DNA of 51,317 nt from Methanoregula sp. Lineage in GTDB: Archaea; Halobacteriota; Methanomicrobia; Methanomicrobiales; Methanospirillaceae. Positions within the stretch are counted from its first letter, which is position 1; each line of letters opens with the position of its first letter. Made by a program: the position numbers and the translations under genes. Shown here in pieces: positions 39,501 to 47,913 of this stretch. The notes beneath the pieces are model-generated. The model saw only the letters and a list, made by a program, of their open reading frames with translations. It made no database searches and was not told where the DNA came from. Location: NCBI GenBank assembly GCA_026394595.1, contig JAPKXX010000093.1, positions 1-51,317 of the forward strand, given 5' to 3'.

Positions 39501-40917
39501 CTTTATTGAGCCAAGCGACCGCATCATGCGGATCGTTCCGGATCGCTCTGTCATATGCTTCGATTGCCTCTTCCATGCGCCCGAGCTTTTTTAATGCCCC
39601 GCCCCTGTTGCACCAGATGATCGCATCATTTGGATCGGCAGCGATTGCCCGGTCGTAGGCTTCGATTGCGTCATTGTGGCGCCCGAGGCGGTCAAGTGCC
39701 GTCCCCTTGTTGTTCCAGATAATGGGGTCATCCGGATCAATGGCAATTGCCCGGTCATATGCCTCGATTGCCTCCTCGAACCTGCCAAGTGGCAGGAGGG
39801 CGAGTCCCTTATTGTGCCATGCAGCGGCATCGTCGGCTTCGGCAACACCCTCTCCTGGTTCTGCTGCAGGCTCCTCCTGAGTAATCTCAGCAACTACCGA
39901 TGGTGCAACAACCTCCGTCTCAGTAATCTCAACAACTACCGGTGGTACAACAATCTCTGTCTCAGGAACTTCAGTAATTACCGGTGGTGCAACAACCTCC
40001 GGAGTTACAGCCACTTCATCGTGTTGCACGGATTCGGCTCGCGCCTCATGCTTCTGGCGCCATGCCCCTTCATATTCCGGGTCGAATGCGACTGCGGTTT
40101 CGAAGGCAGTGATTGCCCGCTCATCATGACCGAGCTCCCGGAGCGTCTCTGCCTTTGCAAACCATGCCGCAGCAAAGTTCTGGCGGATCGCCGTCGCATG
40201 GTCAAAAGAATCGATCGCGTCCTCCAGCCTGCCGAGGTGACGGAGCACGATGCCCCGCATGTTCCATGCATCTGCGTATTTGGGATCAATGGCGATGGCG
40301 GTATCGTACGCGCCGAGCGCTTCATCGAACTGGTTTGACATGCACAATGCGTTTCCCTTGTTGTACCATGCGGCGACGAACTTGGGGAGGACACCGATCG
40401 CCTTTTCGATCGCCGGGATCGCATCGCTGAACCGGCCGAGTTTGATCAGCACGCCACCTTTATTGTTCCATGCATCGGCATCGCTGGGGCGCAGCGAAAT
40501 CGCCCGGTCGTATGCGTTGATCGCATCATCATATTGCCCGAGGTTGTCAAGCGCGGTGCCCTTGTTGAACCAGACCACCGCCTGTTCGCGATCGATGGAG
40601 AGTGCATGGTTGAGGGCTGCAAGTGCCTCCACGTACCTCCCGAGCTTGTTGAGCGCGGAGCCTTTGTTATTCCATGCAACAGCGTGATCCGGATTGAGTT
40701 CGAGTGCCTTGTCGTATGCCGCGTTCGCCTCCTCGTACCGCCCGAGCTTGTTGAGCGCGTTTCCCTTGTTATACCATGCATCAGAGTACCGTGGGAGGAC
40801 GGTAATCACACGGTCAAACTCCGCGGTAGCCTCTTCGTACCGCCCGAGTTTGATCAGTGCGATCCCCCGGTTGAACCACTTATACGCCCCCTCCTGATCA
40901 CTCATCTCCTTTCGCAC
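33553..40917 (-). CDS. giant TPR-repeat protein (~2450 aa)
   Basis: single ORF of almost uninterrupted 34-aa TPRs (AWNNKGNALHRLGRHEEAIAAYDQALARHPD), one V/P/E-rich linker near residues ~300-360. Confidence 0.93.
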   Translation of the reverse strand: MRKEMSDQEGAYKWFNRGIALIKLGRYEEATAEFDRVITVLPRYSDAWYNKGNALNKLGRYEEANAAYDKALELNPDHAVAWNNKGSALNKLGRYVEALAALNHALSIDREQAVVWFNKGTALDNLGQYDDAINAYDRAISLRPSDADAWNNKGGVLIKLGRFSDAIPAIEKAIGVLPKFVAAWYNKGNALCMSNQFDEALGAYDTAIAIDPKYADAWNMRGIVLRHLGRLEDAIDSFDHATAIRQNFAAAWFAKAETLRELGHDERAITAFETAVAFDPEYEGAWRQKHEARAESVQHDEVAVTPEVVAPPVITEVPETEIVVPPVVVEITETEVVAPSVVAEITQEEPAAEPGEGVAEADDAAAWHNKGLALLPLGRFEEAIEAYDRAIAIDPDDPIIWNNKGTALDRLGRHNDAIEAYDRAIAADPNDAIIWCNRGGALKKLGRMEEAIEAYDRAIRNDPHDAVAWLNKGLILLSLNREEEALVSIETALTLEPREARSWSMKGVLLNRLGRAQEALDSCDKAIAIDSHNITALKNRGIALETLGRFEEAIDAFDRAITEKSDDADVWNKKGSALTEMGRYEEAVAAYQKALDLDPKDAMIWNNKGLALSNFGVHNEAIDAFDQATGISPDFTLAWTNKGNAFSELGRYDLALTAYDSSIALNATDPVLWYSKGAMLLKLQKYDEAVPAFKKAISLRSEYGHAWSGIGTALAALDKNEEAIDAINNALSLEPDYSPGWILRGTVLQTIGKHDEAVVSFGKAIALDPDNPVIWKNLGKSLYNLKRFTDALLAYDKVLAYVPDNADAWSRKGAVLGKLGRNEEAITAFDHVISLDRNNAGAWVGKGDAMLSLGNHKGALEAFEKALAINTDDRRTWCKTGETLLALGRDADAVAAFERALVLDPDYSAAWAGKGVALSNLGNYEQALSALDTALVKRADDAELWTRKGTALVALKRMDDAIAAFDRAIGLQPDDAAAWSGKGTALATLGQTENALEVFEKALSLRIDTPGVWMSKGTALAALGRYNEAIVAYDRATGLQPDDAAAWFGRGNALTAIGRYQEAVAAFDRVITYVPNDATAWAAKGASLIKLGHPGEAITALDQSLALQPDSAPTLYMKGQAQQATGNYDAALETYEQVLALDPAYAEGWGAKGNVLSSTGNYEEALRAYTSALTIDPSDHVTWNNKASALNEIGRYDEAIEAYDKALALDPNDAIVWNNKASALINLGKTEQAISALDVAINMAPSYAQAWFNKGHALDALGQHQDAISAYETAITILPGYAEAWYSKGRVLDTLNNHEDAIVAYRKAIEDRPSYPDAWLSLGAALLSLKQYNDAIAAFERCLAADPDNLQVWLKKGEALEAQQRYAEALDAYDHAIALAPDTVSGWHAKAATLMTMGSPEEAVDAYDLVTSLDPQSVADWFSKGSILFSLGRFRETIAAIDRGLAFDEGDAEAHAIKGQALESIERAKEAIDEYDRALALQPQNAHLWNLRGNALGGFRQYKEALEAYDHATGIDPENACVWNSRGNILTALERYSEAIDSYDKGIAIEPDDPVLWFNRGVALDNLEKFEEALEAYDHTLTLSPDDADALNNRGNALVRIGRYNDAIIAFERSIALDPKDASVWYNKGNCLRMSGRHEEAVAAFDQAIALDDTDADIWFNKGSVLRNLGKFEEALFALDRALTLNPDNTGAWYQKGLALFRMGHAEEALSAYNRALAIEPDHRGAWFNKGSAFSHLQKFEEAVAAYDATLGIDGRCADGWFGKADALSRLGRFSDAVTAYESGLALDSGNAGAWYSKANALFDQGQYRDALAAYERALVIDPKRTAAWNGRASALAGLERFDEAVAAFDRALAIDANDPVILFNKGAALEHLGRYGEAIVAFDRALETLPEDADLWYSKGVCLLRLGRPEDAVSALDRVLSINPDDAGALHNRGIAMIRLGKPEEAITALDRVIAITPLDATAWNSRGTALNIIGHHEDAIAAYEKALALHPKDADTWFNKGNALTDLGKFDEAADAYDRSIALKPDDGEVWQNKALALIASGKSANAVAALERALAINPDNADAWNNKGSILDRLGKHDEAIAAYEKALALDPSNPTGWKNKGLSLNKLGRFEEAVDAYDRALALDPDHAVGWNNKGNALHRLGRHEEAIAAYDQALARHPDHPVGWKNKGLALHKLGRFEEAIAAYDHALAIKQEDADVWYNKGNALNRLGRYREALAAIERSLAIHPDDSSAWNNKGSALNQLGKHDDAIAAYDRALALNSDDADAWFNKGNALTKLGRFEEAVDAYDRALLLNPDDAASWNNKGSALNRVGMHAEAVDAYDRALSIDPENAIGWINRGTALKKLGRLEEAIASYDRGLTIEPGYAKGWFSKGTVLGELQHHTEALTAFDRALALDPNDSNAWFNKGTALQMLKRYREALAAYNRVLALNPHDEKVQKMKNDLIGVLKQP
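39881..40006 (+). repeat. 42-bp tandem repeat, 3 copies, encoding the linker of the giant TPR protein
   Basis: copies at 39881-39922, 39923-39964, 39965-40006: GTAATCTCAGCAACTACCGATGGTGCAACAACCTCCGTCTCA and variants. Confidence 0.8.
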
Positions 40918-41084
40918 GCCACCACTCCATCAAGTACTGTAGTCAAGAAACTATCTTAAAGTTGAATATAAAAATAGATGTCTTTCCGGATCAGGTGTTC
41001 GTTGTAACCATATGCTCCCAGCAAGGAAGCGGCACCATCCGTGTTAAGCGGGAAGCTAATTTTCCGATCTTGCACAAATCACAG

Positions 41085-42032
41085 TTAAAAACCCGATCGT
41101 CCTGTCTTAAACACCAGTGCGTTATCAAACGCAGCCCGTGCTTCCTTCTGCTGCCCGAGGTTCTTTAAGGCAATGCCTCGGTTGTTCCAGATCCATTCAG
41201 AATCGGAGTTCTCTACCAGTGCCTGGTCGGTGTAATACAAAGCATCATTATACCGCCCGAGCCCGAGGAGTGCCGCCCCTTTCTGACCGAGGGCAAGCGA
41301 ATCCCCGGGTGCCATGGCAAGGACGTGGTCAAATGATTGTGATGCGTCCTGATAGCGCCCAAGAATGTTCTGTGCGATGCCCCGGTTGTACCATACATCT
41401 TTTTGAGCAATGTCCGGGTTTCGGGCAATCACGGCATCATACATCCGGAGTGCGCCTTCATAATCGCCCTCCTCAAGGAGTTTGTTGCCCTGTTCGATAT
41501 ACTGGGAATAGATGCCTGATGAAACGGTTGAGGTGACGGGAGATGATTGGGGTGGATTGTAGGGGGGTATCTGTGGAAGTTTTACCATACTGACACCTGT
41601 CATCATCATTACCGAGAGGATAATGACCACAAATATTACTGCAAAGCATCCAGCGGCAAAGCGGACAGTTGCGGGGGAAACCCATGGACCCATCTTCACA
41701 GTCTTTATGGATGGTCGTGAGTCGCGACGCGGGTTTTTGCTGTGTGAACGGGGAGGGTTCGGTTGTTTCGCCTGTTCCCTCCATATCCTGTCATGGTCAT
41801 TCTGTTCAAGGAATGTTTCCCGTGCTAGCGACTCATCATATTTTGATCGCCTGACTGGATTGCACAATATCTCCGCCGCCTCATTAATCTCCTTCATCCG
41901 CTCTTCCGCATCCGGGTACCTGCAGACATCCGGGTGCCACTGCTTTGCCTTTCTCCTGAATGCAGCGGTAATCTCTTCGGTTGTTGCATCGCTTGATACG
42001 CCAATGGTGTGGTAGTGGGTGATGATCGTCAT
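41085..42032 (-). CDS. DnaJ-domain, single TM, TPR protein
   Basis: J-domain HYHTIGVSSDATTEEITAAFRRKAKQWHPDVCRYPDAEERMKEINEAAEIL; TM FAAGCFAVIFVVIILSVMM; TPRs. Confidence 0.88.
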   Translation of the reverse strand: MTIITHYHTIGVSSDATTEEITAAFRRKAKQWHPDVCRYPDAEERMKEINEAAEILCNPVRRSKYDESLARETFLEQNDHDRIWREQAKQPNPPRSHSKNPRRDSRPSIKTVKMGPWVSPATVRFAAGCFAVIFVVIILSVMMMTGVSMVKLPQIPPYNPPQSSPVTSTVSSGIYSQYIEQGNKLLEEGDYEGALRMYDAVIARNPDIAQKDVWYNRGIAQNILGRYQDASQSFDHVLAMAPGDSLALGQKGAALLGLGRYNDALYYTDQALVENSDSEWIWNNRGIALKNLGQQKEARAAFDNALVFKTGRSGF

Positions 42033-42268
42033 AAGTCGGTGAAGGTGGTCTGTTGCATAATCATCGGATGCCCGATCTCATGAACTATGTGATATGAACA
42101 CAGGGCTATGGCAATACCTTCTGCCAATTCCCAGTTTTTTAATAAGAAACCCTTTGGCTTGAAAAATCTCTCTTATTCATCTGGACGCGTTTGGGGATAT
42201 CCAATGCTTCAGCCGAATTAAAAAGATATCAGAAAATCCTGACATACCGCGATTACCCTCTCACCGCT

Positions 42269-43138
42269 TTACACCAGTGGTTCCGGCTGCGCGTCTCCTG
42301 CCACGGGAAGTTTTGTCGTTTTGACTATAAACGGCTCCGGTGATCGCGCCATCTTCCCGATGATCAGGTCTTTTCCTTTCTGTGTAATGGCAAAAACCGG
42401 GATTGCAGTTCCTGCCTGGACGAGCGCCCTTTTGCCTGCGATCTCACGGATCGGTCTGGATGCACATGCGGTCACAAGGTCAGAAGCGGCAACGAGCCGT
42501 TGTGCCTCATCACGTGTGAGCCCGCTGACATGGACAGCGACAATCAGGGTATCGGGATATGCAGAACGGATCTGTTCTGCGCCATCAGAGTCAGCGACTG
42601 TCACGGCGATTTTTTTGAATTTTTTTGCATTAGCCCAAGCGACACCGGCACGCTGATCGATACGTGCAGTCTTCCGGTCTATTACGGTGCCCCCATGCTG
42701 TTCGATCCGGTCCATCACTGCGGGGATGGGGCTGGTGCTCACCAGTCCTGACATCCTGCCTCCAATGCCCTGCACAAGATCCGGAGTGCCAGCGATCACG
42801 GTTCCAGCCCCATCGCAGGCAAGGACAACGGCATCCAGGAGACCGGCATGGATCCCGAAGCTGAGGATCTCTGAAGCCCCGAACCCGACGAATTCCTTAC
42901 GGTCTACCACCACGCGACGCTCTGTACACATGCCAAAGGACTTGATCCGGTGCTCGATGTTTGCCTTCACCGCATCCCGGGAGATCTGCGGGATAGGGTA
43001 TGCAAACCTTTTAGCGAGCGGGCAGTCTTTGATGATCGGATCTCCGACATCCACGACAATCCCGTCCCGGATGACAATCCGGCATCTGCCGATCGCTTCG
43101 ATGACATGTTCATCTGGTCTCTCGTGATCACGGGTCAT
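42269..43138 (-). CDS. methanogenesis marker protein 8 (DUF2099)
   Basis: DEHVIEAIGRCRIVIRDGIVVDVGDPIIKDCPLAKRF..NIEHRIKSFGMCT. Confidence 0.85.
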   Translation of the reverse strand: MTRDHERPDEHVIEAIGRCRIVIRDGIVVDVGDPIIKDCPLAKRFAYPIPQISRDAVKANIEHRIKSFGMCTERRVVVDRKEFVGFGASEILSFGIHAGLLDAVVLACDGAGTVIAGTPDLVQGIGGRMSGLVSTSPIPAVMDRIEQHGGTVIDRKTARIDQRAGVAWANAKKFKKIAVTVADSDGAEQIRSAYPDTLIVAVHVSGLTRDEAQRLVAASDLVTACASRPIREIAGKRALVQAGTAIPVFAITQKGKDLIIGKMARSPEPFIVKTTKLPVAGDAQPEPLV

Positions 43139-43195
43139 ATGTTTCGTACCATAATCATGGGAAGTGGTGTATGTTAAACACACGGATACCCTCAA

Positions 43196-43999
43196 ATGCG
43201 AGGGCATATGAGGAATCGGTTCCAACCCTCTCGCGTGGATACGAGCGTAAGGTTTGAAGAGATCGATATGGCCCGGGGGATCGCGATCCTCATGATGATC
43301 CTCTATCATACGCTTTTTGACCTTGCCTTTTTTAAGGTATGGCCCGTCAACGTCGCTACAGGGTTCTGGCGATATTTTGCGTTTTTGACGGCGTCGCTCT
43401 TCCTGCTTATCGTGGGTGTCTCGCTCACCGTCAGCCACGCGAGAGCGATTAGGGATTATTCAAAGGATAAGGATGGATCAATCCGTCTTGTAAAAAAATA
43501 CGTCAAACGGGGGGCTGGAATCTTCGCGTGCGGGCTGCTGGTCACGATTGCCACATGGCTTTATTTAGGCGAAGGTTTCGTCATCTTCGGTATCCTGCAC
43601 CTGATCGGCGTCTCGGTCATGCTCGCGCCGCTCTTCTTCCGATTTAAAAAAGGAAATATCCTGATTGGTGTCTTGTGTATCGGGCTCGGGATTGTGCTTT
43701 CATTCGCAGACATCGCAGGACCGATCTGGCTTGTCTGGCTGGGCATTCATCCTTCACCATTTATTTCAGTTGACTACACTCCTCTCCTCCCGTGGTTCGG
43801 TGTGGTACTCATCGGTATGGGGGTCGGGGAGTACCTGTATCCGGATGGAAAACGTTCCTGGTCCCTCCCTCAAGTGCCGGTATCCATTTCTGCTCTGCTT
43901 GCGGTGCCCGGCCGGCATTCGCTCCTGATTTATCTGGTGCACCAGCCATTGATCCTGCTCCTCCTGCATATCATTGCCGGTGTACCGGTGCTGGGATAA
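43196..43999 (+). CDS. DUF1624/heparan-alpha-glucosaminide N-acetyltransferase-like membrane protein
   Basis: RFEEIDMARGIAILMMILYHTLFDLAFF; multiple TMs; GRHSLLIYLVHQP. Confidence 0.82.
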   Translation: MRGHMRNRFQPSRVDTSVRFEEIDMARGIAILMMILYHTLFDLAFFKVWPVNVATGFWRYFAFLTASLFLLIVGVSLTVSHARAIRDYSKDKDGSIRLVKKYVKRGAGIFACGLLVTIATWLYLGEGFVIFGILHLIGVSVMLAPLFFRFKKGNILIGVLCIGLGIVLSFADIAGPIWLVWLGIHPSPFISVDYTPLLPWFGVVLIGMGVGEYLYPDGKRSWSLPQVPVSISALLAVPGRHSLLIYLVHQPLILLLLHIIAGVPVLG

Positions 44000-44081
44000 A
44001 AGAACACAATAAAAATATTGGATAACAATTCACTCCACCGATTTCATTAATCCCTTCAGAAACATACCAGATTAGCATTCC

Positions 44082-45011
44082 ATGTACTGGTATGCCTTGT
44101 CTATAATCGGTGCGATTGCTGATGCGGGATATTATATCTCGGTGAAAAAAAATTTACTGACCGCGGATCCACTCGACCTTGCTGCTGGCGTTTACACATG
44201 CACCGGAATTATTCTTCTTGTCGTTTCATGGTTCAGGGGATTTCCCTCTGTCGGCCATGACTTCTTTTATGCACTTTTTGCATCTTCAGTACTTGGGATT
44301 ATTGCCGTCCTATTATCGTATGCAGCACTCCGTCAGACGGATATTTCGCTTGCCGTCCCGATGATTTCCTTTACCCCTCTATTCCTAATTGCGACTGCGT
44401 TTGTGCTTCTCCATGAGATTCCTTCGCTGATAGGAGTTGTCGGCATCTTAATCATTGTCACCGGTTCTTACGTTCTGAATGTATCCTCATCACAGAAGAC
44501 ATGGACAGACCCTTTCCGATCCATTGCCAGGAACCGCGGTGTTCTTTTCATGCTTGTCGTTTCGTTTATCTATGCGATTGCGATCAACTTTGACAAGGTC
44601 ATTGTGACAAGTTCTGATCCCGTGTTCGGATCAGCTATTGCTTGCCTGCTTTTGGGTCTCTCGTTTGCTGGCATGTCCATGAACACGACAATAAGGCGCT
44701 GGTTATCTCCACTGGTATCCCCCCCAGCTGATGAACATCAGATACGAAGTCTGGCACCTGCCAGCACACTACATCTGAAAACCTTAGGACAGTGGATTCT
44801 TGTTGGGATTCTTCTCTCAATATCCGCGGTCAGCATCAACATGGCTTATACCATGCAGATCGTCCCGTATGTTATCGGAATTAAACGAATGAGCATTCTC
44901 ATTATTGTGGTGTACGGGGGATTCGTCTTCAAAGAGGAGAATATGGTACTCCGCTTGTCCGGTGCTCTCCTTATGGTCGTTGGCGCTGCCCTGATCGTCC
45001 TGTTTAACTGA
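44082..45011 (+). CDS. EamA/DMT-family transporter
   Basis: about ten TM helices in two EamA-like halves; YAALRQTDISLAVPMISFTPLF. Confidence 0.82.
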   Translation: MYWYALSIIGAIADAGYYISVKKNLLTADPLDLAAGVYTCTGIILLVVSWFRGFPSVGHDFFYALFASSVLGIIAVLLSYAALRQTDISLAVPMISFTPLFLIATAFVLLHEIPSLIGVVGILIIVTGSYVLNVSSSQKTWTDPFRSIARNRGVLFMLVVSFIYAIAINFDKVIVTSSDPVFGSAIACLLLGLSFAGMSMNTTIRRWLSPLVSPPADEHQIRSLAPASTLHLKTLGQWILVGILLSISAVSINMAYTMQIVPYVIGIKRMSILIIVVYGGFVFKEENMVLRLSGALLMVVGAALIVLFN

Positions 45012-45016
45012 CCTTG

Positions 45017-46693
45017 TTATCTGCGCTTCTTCACAAAGAGCGGGACATCTTTAAACTGCCCGACATCAAACAGACCGCGGTCGGTAATCCTCAGGCTCGG
45101 GATTACCGTGAGTGCAAGGAAAGAAAGGTACATAAACGGATCGCTGATCGCCCCGATATGCGCAGTGGCTCTCTTCAGGTTTTTCAGTTGTGAGACGACC
45201 TTTTCATACGGCTGAAGGGACATCAGACCGGCGCACCCGAGCGGGAGTATGGTCTTATTCCTGCCATCAATTGCGACCATCGCGCCACGGTGGCGGATCA
45301 CCGTATCGATTGCCCGCAGGATCTCCTGATCACTCACACCTACCGCGATGATGTTATGGGCATCGTGTGAGACACTGGAAGCGATTGCGCCCCGGGTAAG
45401 GGCAAACCCGTGCACGAGCCCGACGCTGCAGGATAGTTCCCGGTATCTGTTGCAGACCACGACCTTCAAAATGTCGCGTCCAATATCCGGGATATCCTGT
45501 GCAACAAGATCGAATTCCAGCGATTCGGTGACGATCTGGTGTGGCACAATCCCGATGACGCGGGCAGTTCCGCTCCCGGAGATCCGGATCATGTCCGGAT
45601 CCGGAGTTGTGCAGGGGAACGGTTTCAAATCCCAGACAGCTGCTGTATGAGGGAGTACCCGCACAGCAACACCCCGCTTGAACGTTGCTTTGACGGTAAA
45701 GGTAGGCGTATCCTCCAGAATACAGAAGTCCGCGACCTTCCCGGGTGTGAGCGCACCACGGTCGAAGAGCCGGAACCGTTCCGCAGCGGAAAGCGTTGCC
45801 ATCCTCAGTGCAAGATCCGGTTCCAGTCCGCAGGCGATCGCAGTCCGTATGCAGTTGTCGATGTGTCCGCTATCCGCGAGCATGTCTGCGTGGCAGTCAT
45901 CGGTACAAAAACAGCAGCGCGGTACGGTATGGGGGTTCACGATCCCGATCAGATCCCTGATATTGCGTTCAGTTGACCCCTCCCGCAGAAAGATATACAT
46001 CCCGCGCCGGAGTTTTTCCTCTGCCTCTCCACGCTGTGTACACTCATGGTCGCTCTGCATGCCGGACAGAACATATGCATTCAGATCTGAGCCGGAGAGC
46101 AGAGGTGCATGCCCGTCAACGACCGGCGCGAGTGCGATCTTTTCCACCAGATCGGGATCCTGTGCGAGTACCCCTGGTACATTCATCACCTCCCCGATTC
46201 CGAGCACTCCGCTGCGCCCGATAAACCGTCCAAGGTCCCGGGCAGTCAGAACTGCGCCACCCTTGTCCATCGGGGTTGCAGGTACACAGGAAGGGAGCAT
46301 AAAAAAGATATCGACCGGAAGGTTGTGCGATTCCCGCAGCATGAACTCAATGCCCGCAGAGCCGGAGACATTGGCAATCTCGTGGGGGTCAGCGATAACA
46401 GTGGTGGTTCCATGGGATGAGACAAGGCGGGCATACTCCCCGGGTGCCAGCAGCGAACTTTCGATATGGACGTGGGCATCGATCAGCCCGGGTACAATCC
46501 GTGCTCCGGCCATATCGTGTTCTACAAGGCCGCGGTAATCACCAATGCCGACAACAATTCCCTGAGTGACGGCAAGGTCTCCCTGTTCCCACTCGCAGGA
46601 AAAGGGATTAAAAAGTGCAGCGTTCTTAAAGACCGCATCAGATTTGACCAGCCTGCGGGCGGAATCGACGAGCCGGTCTTTTTTTCCTGGCAT
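45017..46693 (-). CDS. ade: adenine deaminase
   Basis: VPGLIDAHVHIESSLLAPGEYARLVSSHGTTTVIADPHEIANVSG; FCTDDCHADM. Confidence 0.93.
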   Translation of the reverse strand: MPGKKDRLVDSARRLVKSDAVFKNAALFNPFSCEWEQGDLAVTQGIVVGIGDYRGLVEHDMAGARIVPGLIDAHVHIESSLLAPGEYARLVSSHGTTTVIADPHEIANVSGSAGIEFMLRESHNLPVDIFFMLPSCVPATPMDKGGAVLTARDLGRFIGRSGVLGIGEVMNVPGVLAQDPDLVEKIALAPVVDGHAPLLSGSDLNAYVLSGMQSDHECTQRGEAEEKLRRGMYIFLREGSTERNIRDLIGIVNPHTVPRCCFCTDDCHADMLADSGHIDNCIRTAIACGLEPDLALRMATLSAAERFRLFDRGALTPGKVADFCILEDTPTFTVKATFKRGVAVRVLPHTAAVWDLKPFPCTTPDPDMIRISGSGTARVIGIVPHQIVTESLEFDLVAQDIPDIGRDILKVVVCNRYRELSCSVGLVHGFALTRGAIASSVSHDAHNIIAVGVSDQEILRAIDTVIRHRGAMVAIDGRNKTILPLGCAGLMSLQPYEKVVSQLKNLKRATAHIGAISDPFMYLSFLALTVIPSLRITDRGLFDVGQFKDVPLFVKKRR

Positions 46694-46696
46694 GGA

Positions 46697-47050
46697 TTAA
46701 ATCACGAGATCTTTGATGCTTGCTGTCCTGCGCTCCCCGTTGACCGTTACATACACATACAGTTTGTACGTGCCTGGCTCAAGCAGGACCGGGAGGGAAA
46801 ATTCATTCTCCCCCTCCTTCACCGATACAGGAATGCCGGTGACGGTGAGTTCGCGCTGGTTCAGATCTTTTATCTCGTAAATTCTTACTTGGATGCCGGC
46901 GTCTACCGGGTCGCCGCTGTTGGAGACATGGACTACAAGGCCCTGCTGATTACGGTAACTTACATCCCCGACGGCAAGCGACATGCAGCCGGCTGACAGG
47001 GTGATGAGGAAAACAACCGCGAGAAGTAAAAGGCATCTCGATACGGACAT
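46697..47050 (-). CDS. small lipoprotein of unknown function
   Basis: signal peptide with lipobox LSAGC; beta-rich domain. Confidence 0.6.
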   Translation of the reverse strand: MSVSRCLLLLAVVFLITLSAGCMSLAVGDVSYRNQQGLVVHVSNSGDPVDAGIQVRIYEIKDLNQRELTVTGIPVSVKEGENEFSLPVLLEPGTYKLYVYVTVNGERRTASIKDLVI

Positions 47051-47265
47051 GATTCAATGGTAAAATTATAAGCATAAAAATCATGTGGTTTGGAAAAAGG
47101 TTGCTTGGTGTAAGGAAAAAAAATGGTCCGTCATCAATACCCGTCCGCTGAAACGGCTTGTATCATTTCCGGGACATTGCGGGTGTATTGAAATTTAGGG
47201 GAATTGCTATCTCATCCCTTAAAAAATTACACTATTGAAAAATTAATCTGTGATAATTATCTCCC

Positions 47266-47338
47266 GGTCAGACGCTCTAGGGGGCTTTGCCTTTGGCTTG
47301 CCCCGTCGCTGTGGCGACCCCCGTATTGCGTTGGTCAG
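47266..47338. other. compact GC-rich double-hairpin element
   Basis: GGTCAG / ACGC / GGGGC-TTT-GCC-TTT-GGC-TT-GCCCC / GTCGC-TGTG-GCGAC / GCGT / GGTCAG in an AT-rich intergenic region. Confidence 0.5.
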
Positions 47339-47409
47339 GTAGCAGGGTTCCAAAATAGATCAAAATAACATGAGGTTTTCTACAGAGCCGCGGGATTCGC
47401 AGAATTTTA

Positions 47410-47598
47410 TCAGAGTTTTTCCACTGTCACCCTCACACGGTCACCTGTTTTTATGCCGTGACCTTTGGGGATATCGATGTTGAACCAGAGGACTTGAGGG
47501 GTCTCCTGTGTGGGGTCCTGCGACATCAGGCAGTCCTTGTGCTCGTTGATGTCGGCGACAAATTCTATCTCTGACTCAATATCGAGAAGTTTTTTCAT
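47410..47598 (-). CDS. small protein of unknown function (62 aa)
   Basis: MKKLLDIESEIEFVADINEHKDCLMSQDP..GIKTGDRVRVTVEKL; 27-bp gap after the wHTH gene. Confidence 0.5.
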   Translation of the reverse strand: MKKLLDIESEIEFVADINEHKDCLMSQDPTQETPQVLWFNIDIPKGHGIKTGDRVRVTVEKL

Positions 47599-47625
47599 AC
47601 AAAAAAGAGGGCGCGGATGGATAAA

Positions 47626-47913
47626 TTATATCGCTCGCGGCGTGACCATCCACGTCGTGCTGTTCGAATAGCTCCACCTGATGATGTTGAGTTCCTTGCA
47701 GATATCCGCAAGGATCGCCATGTTTGTCCCCACCTCTTTTGGGGATAATCCAAGATCCTTTGCAATATACTTCGACTTGAAGTAGTGTTTACCCTTGGTT
47801 ATCCCCGAGTGGAGGTAACTGACGATTTTGTGCTGGGTTTCGTTATACGTCTCTCGTATTCTTTTTGAAGTCACCATGTGCTGCCTCAGCATTAAAAACT
47901 CATATAGATCCAC
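47626..47913 (-). CDS. small winged-HTH protein (DUF7123-like)
   Basis: IVSYLHSGITKGKHYFKSKYIAKDLGLSPKEVGTNMAILAD..WSYSNSTTWMVTPRAI; true start may be an internal ATG (47890 or 47878 region). Confidence 0.7.
   Translation of the reverse strand: MDLYEFLMLRQHMVTSKRIRETYNETQHKIVSYLHSGITKGKHYFKSKYIAKDLGLSPKEVGTNMAILADICKELNIIRWSYSNSTTWMVTPRAI

Noticed and set aside
33665-40687. Many long plus-strand ORFs within the giant TPR gene
   Set aside because: Antisense frames kept open by the periodic, stop-poor TPR codon usage; no independent domain.
33553-40917. Possible CRISPR-like repetition
   Set aside because: Periodicity is 102 bp and coding (TPR), with no identical repeats separated by unique spacers; no cas genes.
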